DNA of 12,691 nucleotides from Methanomicrobiales archaeon (GTDB lineage Archaea > Halobacteriota > Methanomicrobia > Methanomicrobiales > Methanospirillaceae): contig JAAZNH010000228.1 of the NCBI GenBank assembly GCA_012798365.1, positions 1 through 12,691 on the forward strand, written 5' to 3'. The notes beneath the pieces are model-generated. The model was not told the DNA's origin, did no database searches, and worked only from the letters and a program-made list of their open reading frames with translations. This document shows positions 1 to 5,828 of the stretch, piece after piece (the stretch's first letter is position 1; every line of letters starts with the position of its first letter). A program made the translations under genes and the position numbers.

Positions 1-807
1 CTGGCACGCGCGAACCTGAACAGTTTTTCAGCAGGAGAAATCCAGGACCAGGTCAATGCGTTTTCCCGTGCCGGAACTGTTGAGATCCAGCTCACGGCCC
101 AGGATGTGAGTGCCTGGGGCAGGGATTGTGGGAACACCCTCCCCTCACTTCTGCAAACGATTTCGACTATTCCGCCGCCCGCCATGCTGCGGGTTGGAAT
201 GATGAACCCGGCCACGGTCATGGACATCCTTGATGACCTCATCGATGCTTTTACCGGTGACAGGGTTTTTCGGTTTCTTCACCTGCCTGCGCAGTCAGGA
301 TCAGACCGGATCCTGTCCCGGATGGGGCGGGAATACTCGGTCGCTGAGTACGAAGAGATTGTTCGTGCCTTCAGGAAGAAAATTCCTGATATCACCCTTA
401 TGACCGATATGATTGTCGGATCCTGCGGGGAAACCGAAGAAGAGTTTTCGGAGTCTCTAGACCTGATTGCCAGGACCCGGCCCAATAAGGTCAATGTCAC
501 CCGCTACTCCCGTCGCCCGTTTACCCCGCTTGCTAAAGAGAAGGATTTTCCGGACTCCGTGAAAAAAGACCGGTCACGGATCATGAACACAGCCGTCGAG
601 GCACTCTATTCAGAGATCAATGCCCCCCGTATCGGCACTACCGTTCCGTTTGTAGTCACCGAGAAGATCCGCCCCGGTTCTGTAATGGCACGAACCCCGT
701 CATATCTTGGAATCGTGATCAATGAAGACCATCCCCCGGGTTATACCGGCAGGGCGCTCTTGAAAAAGGACCGGAAATACTTTTTTATCGGGGAACGACA
801 AGAATAA
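1..807 (+). CDS. tRNA-t6A37 methylthiotransferase (MtaB/CDKAL1-like radical SAM), 3' part
   Basis: The open frame runs in from the left edge, so this is the C-terminal 268 residues of a protein of roughly 400 or more. Enzymes of this MiaB/MtaB family use radical SAM chemistry and two iron-sulfur clusters to thiomethylate t6A at position 37 of tRNAs reading ANN codons. Seen here: the sequence AQDVSAWGRD, which matches the family's QD(T/V)xxYGxD block; then LHLPAQSGSDRILSRMGR, the conserved radical SAM barrel strand; MTDMIVGSCGETEEEF; and a C-terminal beta-rich TRAM segment (about the last 60 residues, from IGTTVPFVVTEK onward). The N-terminal UPF0004 domain and the CxxxCxxC cluster motif lie outside the window. 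A GTG at 106 is an in-frame internal valine, not the start, since the homologous frame continues upstream. Assignment to the archaeal/eukaryotic e-MtaB group rather than bacterial MiaB is inference from the taxonomic setting. Confidence 0.9.
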   Translation: MARANLNSFSAGEIQDQVNAFSRAGTVEIQLTAQDVSAWGRDCGNTLPSLLQTISTIPPPAMLRVGMMNPATVMDILDDLIDAFTGDRVFRFLHLPAQSGSDRILSRMGREYSVAEYEEIVRAFRKKIPDITLMTDMIVGSCGETEEEFSESLDLIARTRPNKVNVTRYSRRPFTPLAKEKDFPDSVKKDRSRIMNTAVEALYSEINAPRIGTTVPFVVTEKIRPGSVMARTPSYLGIVINEDHPPGYTGRALLKKDRKYFFIGERQE

Positions 808-839
808 CGCCCCTCTCTCACATCTCACCAAAAACAAGC

Positions 840-850
840 GGTTTTATAGG
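840..850 (+). promoter_or_regulatory. TATA-box promoter for the 900-1436 gene
   Basis: CGGTTTTATAGG contains a good archaeal TATA element about 25 bases before a predicted transcript start near 870. It is followed by GGTGAT at 890-895, an exact match to the archaeal 16S anti-Shine-Dalgarno, five bases before the ATG at 900. This pair decides the start codon chosen for the next gene. Confidence 0.6.
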
Positions 851-899
851 CGCCTGCCAATATCTCTTGATACTGGTACTGCTTTTTATGGTGATACGT

Positions 900-1436
900 A
901 TGGATGCGATTGAAAAAGGACTGGAAAAAATACAAGAGAAGATCGATGCGCTGGCAAAACTCCAGGATCAGGGAAAGACCCTGGAAGAGAAGATCCGGGC
1001 GAATGATACCAAGCTTCTTGAACGGATGGCAAAGACGGCAAAGCCGGTGGTAAAGAAGATCGGCCTGACCATCCTGAAAAAGGGAAAGCAGGATACCAAG
1101 GGCGAACTGTACCATCCCCAGTATTATCCTGAAAAGATGATCATTCTCGGGAAAACGGATCCGGCGCCCTGCCGCCCGGACAATCCTTCAATGGAGGTGG
1201 TTGACCAGTTCTGCGTTCTTACTGAGGAGGGCGAGTTCTTCGAGATTATGTACAGTTTCGATGGTTTCCTGACCGATTCGTATCTCAATCCGCTGACTGC
1301 AAAACAGGTGATTGACCAGTATGGCTATGATGCCATGTTCATGCTCTACCAGGCGCTGCGGGATTACCTTGAGAATGAACAGAAACTCATTGATGCGCTG
1401 GAACTGGTCATAGGCTACGTTTTTGTGCGGAAGTAA
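900..1436 (+). CDS. Hypothetical protein with N-terminal coiled coil, 178 aa
   Basis: I do not recognise this family. The start at ATG 900 (MDAIEKGLEKIQEK) is chosen because GGTGAT lies five bases upstream; ATG 888 and TTG 867 are in frame but lack a ribosome site. Residues 1-45 are rich in Lys/Glu/Leu with heptad-like spacing (EKGLEKIQEKIDALAKLQDQGKTLEEKIR) and should form a coiled coil. A basic patch (KPVVKKIGLTILKKGKQDTKG) follows, then a more globular domain with PQYYPEKMIILGKTDPAPCRPDNPSMEVVDQFCVLTEEGEFFEIMYSFDGFL and a C-terminal amphipathic helical part. There is no signal peptide or membrane segment, so it is likely cytosolic. It is a single-gene unit with its own TATA box and a hairpin right after the stop. 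It may act through oligomerisation; no function can be assigned. Confidence 0.75.
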   Translation: MDAIEKGLEKIQEKIDALAKLQDQGKTLEEKIRANDTKLLERMAKTAKPVVKKIGLTILKKGKQDTKGELYHPQYYPEKMIILGKTDPAPCRPDNPSMEVVDQFCVLTEEGEFFEIMYSFDGFLTDSYLNPLTAKQVIDQYGYDAMFMLYQALRDYLENEQKLIDALELVIGYVFVRK

Positions 1437-1447
1437 TAGAGATCTCT

Positions 1448-1470
1448 TCAGTTTTTTTAATGAAAACTGA
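1448..1470 (+). terminator. Hairpin after the hypothetical gene
   Basis: TCAGTTTT (1448-1455) pairs with AAAACTGA (1463-1470) around a 7-base loop, 12 bases past the stop codon, with a T-run inside the arm and loop. It probably marks transcript end for the 900-1436 gene. Archaeal termination relies mainly on U-tracts, so the hairpin itself may not be needed. Confidence 0.4.
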
Positions 1471-1478
1471 TTGTGGCA

Positions 1479-1607
1479 GATCCGGATATACGTTTTAGTC
1501 GCGATCGTGATTGCGATTGAAAAGAAAAAACCGGAAGCCGATTGACAATGCAGGATACTGAACCGCAGTTCCTGCATGGGGGTATGAAATACCCGCAGAT
1601 TTCCGGG
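1479..1607. repeat. Partial, divergent upstream copy of the tandem repeat
   Basis: Bases 1479-1546 align with the right part of the 281-base unit: GATCCGGAT, then TCGCGATCGTGATTGCG, then GGAAGCCGATT mirror GATCCGG, CGCGATCCTGATCGCG and GAAGTCGATT at 1701-1760. The following 1548-1607 carries its own hairpins. ATGCAGGA (1548-1555) and ACTG (1557-1560) pair with CAGT (1566-1569) and TCCTGCAT (1570-1577), with one bulged base. GGGTAT (1580-1585) pairs with ATACCC (1589-1594) over a GAA loop. This copy is shorter and more diverged than the two full units. Confidence 0.6.
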
Positions 1608-1888
1608 CAGGATCTGATTTTTCTGTACAAATCGGATCCTGCTTTTTTTGAAAAAAACACAAGTCGATTGATTTTTGCAAACCGGATCATGATTGATCCC
1701 GATCCGGTTTTTGATCGCGATCCTGATCGCGGCTGAGATTTGCAAATCAGAAGTCGATTAAAATCTTATGAGCAGGATCTGATTTTTCCGGAAAAATCAC
1801 AACCCGATTGTGAAAAGTTAAGCTGATCTGCAACGAATTTCCACGATCTTTTTCGACGGAACCCCCGGATAATCCACAGGTTTTCCAT
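1608..1888. repeat. Tandem repeat unit 1 (281 bases), hairpin-rich
   Basis: This unit repeats at a fixed offset of 281 bases as 1889-2169. Its first 153 bases (1608-1760) match the second copy with about 10 mismatches and no gaps (counted by eye, about 93%); the remaining 128 bases match at about 63%, also without gaps. Visible hairpins: GCAGGATC-TGATTT (1607-1620) with AAATC-GGATCCTGC (1629-1642), a 14-pair stem with one wobble followed by a T7 run; AAACCGGATC (1679-1688) with GATCCGGTTT (1701-1710); CGCGATC (1716-1722) with GATCGCG (1725-1731); the perfect palindrome TGATTTTTCCGGAAAAATCA (1780-1799); and CACAA (1798-1802) with TTGTG (1808-1812). No coding potential is convincing on either strand. 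Confidence 0.85.
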
Positions 1889-2169
1889 CAGGATCTGATT
1901 TTTCTGTACAAATCGGATCCTGTTTTTTTTGGAAAAATCAGAAGTCGATTAATTTTTGCAAACCGGATCATGATTGATCCGGATCCGGTTTTTGATCGCG
2001 ATCGTGATCGCGGCTGAGATTTGAAAAGCGGAAGTCGATTATTTTTTTTTCAGCACGACCCGGTTTTTCCGGAAAAACCACAACCCGGTCGCGGAAAGGT
2101 ATGCTGACCCGTAACTGGGTTTACCTGGGGGATATGGTAGTGCCCCCGGATAATGCGGTGGTTTTCGAG
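1889..2169. repeat. Tandem repeat unit 2 (281 bases), hairpin-rich
   Basis: Second copy of the unit. It keeps the long terminator-like stem (CAGGATC-TGATTT with AAATC-GGATCCTG at 1889-1922, then T8), the AAACCGGATC/GATCCGGTTT stem (1960-1991) and the CGCGATC/GATCGCG stem (1997-2012). Here the long palindrome reads GGTTTTTCCGGAAAAACC (2062-2079): relative to unit 1 both members of one pair changed, A-T to G-C, so pairing is preserved. CGACC (2056-2060) with GGTCG (2087-2091) can close an outer stem around it, and GGGGG (2127-2131) can pair with CCCCC (2143-2147). The function is unknown. Confidence 0.85.
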
Positions 2170-2299
2170 CGGGATGTCACCGGTGTTTTTCCCGGTAAAA
2201 CCAGATCCGGCTTACTGCTGTAAAAACACAACCAGATTTGAGAAACACGAATGTCGGCACTGATTGTTTTTTGGGAAAATTCCGATGAAAAAGGAAGAG
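2170..2299. other. Gene-free tail of the repeat region
   Basis: There is no convincing gene. The stretch holds faint echoes of the repeat: ACCGGTGTTTTTCCCGG near 2179, and GTAAAAACACAACCAGATT at 2220-2238, which resembles the short motif found seven times in the units to the left. The right edge meets the 3' end of the tRNA-Ile gene, so the whole 1437-2299 block lies between convergent transcripts. Confidence 0.4.
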
Positions 2300-2373
2300 T
2301 GGGCCCGATGTGATTCGAACACATGACCTCCCGGTTATCAGCCGGGCGCACCACCTGGCTATGCTACGGGCCC
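2300..2373 (-). tRNA. tRNA-Ile(GAU)
   Basis: On the minus strand the acceptor arms GGGCCCG (5', ending at 2373) and CGGGCCC (3', at 2301-2307) pair over 7 bases, with discriminator A at 2300. The anticodon stem CCCGG/CCGGG encloses the loop CUGAUAA, giving anticodon GAU (isoleucine). The T arm is intact, with loop UUCGAAU. No CCA is encoded and there is no intron. TATAAAAAC on the minus strand (about 2417-2425) is a candidate promoter. Confidence 0.95.
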
Positions 2374-2415
2374 AGGTGTTGGCTGGATTTTACCCTAATA
2401 ACTACTCCATCAGAG

Positions 2416-2425
2416 TTTTTATAGG
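2416..2425. promoter_or_regulatory. TATA-like element between tRNA-Ile and iorA
   Basis: TTTTTATAGG on the plus strand resembles the TATA box seen at 840-850 and would place an iorA transcript start near 2446, leaving a leader of roughly 70 bases. Read on the minus strand the same site is CCTATAAAAA, upstream of the tRNA-Ile gene. One element may therefore serve both directions; which one dominates cannot be told from sequence. Confidence 0.4.
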
Positions 2426-2513
2426 TTGTGAATCCCCTGCCTTGTTTCCGGATCAATCAGATAGGGATATGTGTCAAAAAATCACGGTATAATGTACGTA
2501 AGGAATGGGGATC

Positions 2514-4280
2514 ATGGAAAGACGGTACCTCCTTGGGAATGAAGCGATAGCGCATGCCTGTCTTGAAGCGGGTGTGGATTTTGTGTGCGGGTATCCCGGC
2601 ACACCCTCATCGGAAGTCATCGACACGCTGCGCATGCAGCCTGACCGCTCGTATTACCTTGAATGGTCGGTGAATGAGAAGGTCGCGCTGGAGAACGCGC
2701 TTGCTGCGGCATGGTGCGGGGTTCGCGCACTCTGCACCATGAAACATGTGGGGCTCAATGTTGCGGCCGACCCGCTCATGACAAGTGCATACACCGGAGT
2801 CACCGGGGGTCTTGTCATTTTAAGCGCAGATGATCCTTTTGCTCACAGCTCCCAGAATGAGCAGGACACGAGGTGCTATGCCCACTTCGCGCGGATCCCC
2901 TGCCTGGATCCTGCAAGCGTGCAGGAAGCGCATGATATGATTCCCAAGGCATTCGCGCTCTCTGAAGAGTTCGGCCTTCCGGTGCTGTTCCGGCCCACAA
3001 CCCGGATCTGCCATTCCAAGGGCGACGTCGAGCTTGGAGATATTGTCAAAAGTACCCGGAAGGCAGAATTCCATAAGGATCCCCGGCAGTACGTTGTTAT
3101 TCCTGCCCATACCCGGATCCTGCACAAAAAACTCAACGAGAAACAGCCCGCGCTCCGCCGCCGCCTGGTTGAGCTGGGGTTCAACCGCTGCGAGATCCGG
3201 GGAAAGACCGCTGTCATTTCAAGTGGTATCGGGGCCTCGTATGTTGAAGAACTGCTCCCGCCCGGCATCTCGTTCATGAAAATCGCAGCCTATCCCTTAG
3301 ACGAAGGATGGCTGGCTGTTTTTGTCCAGAAGCATGAACGGGTCCTTATTATCGAGGAGCTGGCTCCGGAAGTTGAGGAGATTGTCCGGCAGGTTGCCGG
3401 GACAGTTCCGGTCTTTGGGAAGAAGAACGGCTATGCTCCCTACGAGGGAGAGTTATCCCCCACGGTGGTTGCGGCGATCATGGAAAAAGCCGGTTTCATC
3501 AAAAACCCCCTGTCCGCGCCCCAGCCGGTCCCGGATGTGCCGGCACGTCCGCCGATTCTTTGTGCCGGGTGCCTTCACCGCAGCGCCTTCTATGCGATCC
3601 GGAAAGTTTACAAGGATGCCATCTACCCCAGTGATATCGGGTGTTACACGCTGGGTCTCCAGTTAGGAGCTGTCGACACCACAATCTGTATGGGTGCTTC
3701 GATCACCAATGCCAGCGGGATAGCCCATTCCGGCGAACCGCGGGATGTCATCTGCACGATCGGGGATTCAACATTCCTTCACACGGGGATCCAGGGCCTG
3801 CTGAACGCAGTATACAATAATGCGAATATGACCGTCGTCATTCTTGACAACCGGATCACCGCCATGACCGGTCACCAGCCGAATCCGAATACCGGGGCTA
3901 CCGCATGTGGTGTGGAAACACCCCCGGTTTCACTGGATGCGATCTGCCGGGCGTGCGGCGCAACCTTCGTTGAGACGATCGACCCGTATGATGTCACCGG
4001 CATGATCAACCTCCTCCAGGAAGCAAAGAAACGCAGCGGTGTCAAGGTCATCATCGCAAAACAGATGTGCGTCATCATGGCGCGGAGGCAGGGTGTAAAG
4101 CGTGGCAGGTACACGGTCAATCCTGAAGCCTGCACCGGGTGTGGCACCTGCGTGAGATTCGGCTGCCCGGCCATTGAGTTTGCTGATGACAAGGCGCGCA
4201 TCAACGAACTCTGCATCGGCTGTGCGGTCTGCGCATCGCTCTGTCCTTTCGGGGCAATTGTACGGGAGGGCAAAAAATGA
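2514..4280 (+). CDS. iorA: Indolepyruvate:ferredoxin oxidoreductase, alpha subunit
   Basis: The large subunit of IorAB (EC 1.2.7.8) is a TPP and iron-sulfur enzyme. It oxidatively decarboxylates aryl-pyruvates from aromatic amino acids to aryl-acetyl-CoA, reducing ferredoxin, or runs in reverse to assimilate aryl acids. Seen: N-terminal pyrimidine-binding fold starting GNEAIAHACLEAG with GYPGTPSSEVID; CAGCLHRSAF from about residue 350 (family CxGCPHR, here Leu for Pro); TPP motif from GDSTF (about 417) to NN then VILDN; and a C-terminal 2x[4Fe-4S] ferredoxin domain with CTGCGTCVRFGCP (from about 540) and CIGCAVCASLCP (from about 567). Length 588 aa is normal. ATG 2514 is preferred over in-frame ATG 2505 because AAGGA/GGGGATC lies upstream of it, while the 2505 start has almost no spacing. 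The stop overlaps iorB by ATGA. Confidence 0.95.
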   Translation: MERRYLLGNEAIAHACLEAGVDFVCGYPGTPSSEVIDTLRMQPDRSYYLEWSVNEKVALENALAAAWCGVRALCTMKHVGLNVAADPLMTSAYTGVTGGLVILSADDPFAHSSQNEQDTRCYAHFARIPCLDPASVQEAHDMIPKAFALSEEFGLPVLFRPTTRICHSKGDVELGDIVKSTRKAEFHKDPRQYVVIPAHTRILHKKLNEKQPALRRRLVELGFNRCEIRGKTAVISSGIGASYVEELLPPGISFMKIAAYPLDEGWLAVFVQKHERVLIIEELAPEVEEIVRQVAGTVPVFGKKNGYAPYEGELSPTVVAAIMEKAGFIKNPLSAPQPVPDVPARPPILCAGCLHRSAFYAIRKVYKDAIYPSDIGCYTLGLQLGAVDTTICMGASITNASGIAHSGEPRDVICTIGDSTFLHTGIQGLLNAVYNNANMTVVILDNRITAMTGHQPNPNTGATACGVETPPVSLDAICRACGATFVETIDPYDVTGMINLLQEAKKRSGVKVIIAKQMCVIMARRQGVKRGRYTVNPEACTGCGTCVRFGCPAIEFADDKARINELCIGCAVCASLCPFGAIVREGKK

Positions 4281-4861
4281 GCAGCAGTTTCGATATCCTG
4301 ATTGTCGGGATTGGCGGACAGGGAACCATCCTTGCTTCGAATATTCTCGGGGAAGCGTGCCTGATCGAGAACCGGCATGTCAAGGGTGCTGAGACCCACG
4401 GGATGGCCCAGCGCGGCGGGTCTGTTGAAAGTCATATCCGTATTGGCGGGGAGCACGGGCCGCTTATTCCCCCGGGCCAGGCAGATCTCCTCATCTCCTT
4501 TGACCTGCTTGAGGCGCTCCGGTACTCGCACTTCCTTAAGCGTGACGGCAGGCTCGTGACCAACCGGCGCATGGTTCTTCCAACCTCGGTCTTCACCCAG
4601 AAAGCCATGGTTCCACAAGAAGAGGATATTCTTGCCAGCCTTAAGCGGTTCAACCTCCGGGTGCTTGATGCCGAAAGCCTCGCAATTCAGGCGGGAAGCC
4701 CGCTCTCCCAGAACGTGGTTATGCTGGGTGCAGCAAGCAGTGCGATGCCGCTGAAACCGGAATCCCTGGTTGAGGCAGTGAAGCGCCTTGTCCCGAAAAA
4801 GACCCTTGATATCAACGTGAAAGCATTCGAGGCAGGAAGGGCAGCTGGCGGGAAGAGCTGA
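4277..4861 (+). CDS. iorB: Indolepyruvate:ferredoxin oxidoreductase, beta subunit
   Basis: Small subunit (194 aa) of IorAB, equivalent to the gamma domain of pyruvate:ferredoxin oxidoreductases; it completes the CoA/substrate-handling half of the enzyme. The N-terminus IVGIGGQGTILASNILG (GIGGQG at residues 11-16) and the block HVKGAETHGMAQRGGSVESHIRIG are diagnostic of this family. It starts inside the stop of iorA (ATGA at 4277-4280), which implies translational coupling and equal amounts of the two subunits. Its own stop codon directly abuts the start of the DNA methyltransferase. The protein is cytosolic, with no cluster motif of its own. Confidence 0.95.
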   Translation: MSSSFDILIVGIGGQGTILASNILGEACLIENRHVKGAETHGMAQRGGSVESHIRIGGEHGPLIPPGQADLLISFDLLEALRYSHFLKRDGRLVTNRRMVLPTSVFTQKAMVPQEEDILASLKRFNLRVLDAESLAIQAGSPLSQNVVMLGAASSAMPLKPESLVEAVKRLVPKKTLDINVKAFEAGRAAGGKS

Positions 4862-5590
4862 ATGAATCGGGATCTTGGCGTGTTCTGTGAGGATGCCCTG
4901 TATGAAGGGGATGCTCTGGCGCTCCTGCCGCAGATTCCAACGGGGTCGGTCGATCTTATTGTCACCGATCCCCCCTTTGCCATCGATTTTAAGGCGAACC
5001 GCCTGAACTACAACCGCAAGGGCAGTAATGTCCTTGATGGCTATCACGAGATCCCTGAAGAGGAGTATCCTGATTTTACCCGGCAATGGATTGCCGAATC
5101 TGCACGTGTCCTTTCACCGACCGGCAGCATGTATATTTTCTCGGGATGGAACCGGCTCCGGGATATCCTGGAAGGGATTGATTCCGCAGGCCTCACGACT
5201 GTGAATCACCTGATCTGGAAGTACCAGTTCGGGGTATTCACCAAAAAAAAGTACGTCACCAGCCACTATCATATCCTGTTTGCCGCAAAGGATCCGAAAC
5301 GGTACACGTTCAATAAAGTGGATCACTATCCTGAGGATGTCTGGGTCATTAACCGGGAATACTGGAAAGGAAAGAAGAAGACGCCGACAAAACTTCCCGC
5401 GGAACTGGTCAAGAAGATCCTTGCATATTCCAGCAATCCTGGCGATCTCGTGCTCGATCCGTTCCTTGGTTCTGGAACAGTTGCCGTTGTTGCCCAGGGA
5501 GAGCAGCGGCATTTCCTGGGGTTTGAAATTGTACCCGAGTATTGTAATTTTGCCCGGGCATGTCTTGCCGGAAAAGCCGGCAAGCGGTAA
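4862..5590 (+). CDS. Site-specific DNA methyltransferase, beta-class, probably N6-adenine
   Basis: This 242-residue SAM-dependent DNA amino-methyltransferase has DLIVTDPPFAIDF (catalytic motif IV, DPPF at 36-39) near the N-terminus and NPGDLVLDPFLGSGTVAVVA (SAM-binding motif I, DPFLGSGT at 199-206) near the C-terminus. That order defines the beta class. DPPF rather than SPPY favours N6-adenine over N4-cytosine; this is inference. The middle, with WKYQFGVFTKKKYVTSHYHILFAAKD and the DVWVINREYWKGKKKTPTKLP stretch, fits the family's core. No restriction endonuclease is next to it, so it looks like an orphan methylase. Its ATG follows the iorB stop with zero spacing, so it is probably translated from the ior message. 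The target site cannot be read from sequence. Confidence 0.88.
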   Translation: MNRDLGVFCEDALYEGDALALLPQIPTGSVDLIVTDPPFAIDFKANRLNYNRKGSNVLDGYHEIPEEEYPDFTRQWIAESARVLSPTGSMYIFSGWNRLRDILEGIDSAGLTTVNHLIWKYQFGVFTKKKYVTSHYHILFAAKDPKRYTFNKVDHYPEDVWVINREYWKGKKKTPTKLPAELVKKILAYSSNPGDLVLDPFLGSGTVAVVAQGEQRHFLGFEIVPEYCNFARACLAGKAGKR

Positions 5591-5602
5591 TTGTCCTGGT
5601 TT

Positions 5603-5680
5603 GGATCCAGATGGATCCTTTGCGTGGAGTCCCTCCACAGGCCTCCCCCACTCAAAAAATGTGATGGGGGTAACCCCCAT
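5603..5680. terminator. Cluster of three hairpins between the MTase gene and tRNA-Ser
   Basis: Three perfect inverted repeats occur in 78 bases: GGATCC/GGATCC (5603-5618, 4-base spacer), GTGGAG/CTCCAC (5624-5638, 3-base spacer) and ATGGGGG/CCCCCAT (5664-5680, TAA spacer). Another possible pairing is CCCCCAC with GTGATGGGGG at 5645-5670, which competes with the third. They lie between convergent genes and probably act as two-way transcript ends; downstream runs of A (5686-5691) give U-tracts on the minus strand. Confidence 0.5.
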
Positions 5681-5709
5681 TCGTGAAAAAACAACAAAAC
5701 CAAGAGAAA

Positions 5710-5793
5710 CGCTGAGGGGGGGAATTGAACCCCCGAGGCACTTTCGCACCACAGGCTTTCCAGGCCTGCGCCCTACCGCTAGACTACCTCAGC
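5710..5793 (-). tRNA. tRNA-Ser(GGA)
   Basis: This class II tRNA lies on the minus strand. Acceptor GCUGAGG (5' end at 5793) pairs with CCUCAGC (5711-5717); discriminator is G at 5710, as expected for serine tRNAs. Anticodon stem CAGGC/GCCUG encloses loop CUGGAAA, anticodon GGA. The long variable arm GGUGCGAAAGUGCC forms its own stem. No CCA is encoded. It starts 35 bases after the cbf5 stop on the same strand and is followed by a T-rich stretch on the minus strand, so it may be read through from cbf5 or from its own A/T-rich element at 5822-5834. Confidence 0.95.
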
Positions 5794-5828
5794 AAAAAGT
5801 GTATCCTATCTATACGCAGGGTATTTTT

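Noticed and set aside
1188..1745. Minus-strand open frame of 185 codons spanning the hypothetical gene and the repeat
   Set aside because: Half of it is antisense to the better supported 900-1436 gene and half runs through the hairpin repeat; composition is poor and there is no family match.
1437..2299. CRISPR array or replication origin as an explanation of the repeats
   Set aside because: Repeat length, spacing and lack of uniform spacers rule out CRISPR; no Cdc6/Orc1 gene is in the window and I see no convincing origin recognition boxes.
1437..2299. Remnant insertion sequence
   Set aside because: I find no transposase fragment, no terminal inverted repeats bounding the block and no target-site duplication; a short non-autonomous element cannot be excluded.
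3872..5086. Minus-strand open frame of 404 codons opposite iorA, iorB and the methylase
   Set aside because: It lies antisense to three clear genes with strong family motifs, shows no recognisable domain and is explained by the codon bias of the opposite strand.
5114..5752. Minus-strand open frame of 212 codons opposite the methylase, running into the tRNA-Ser gene
   Set aside because: It overlaps a tRNA and a well-supported gene and has no recognisable features.
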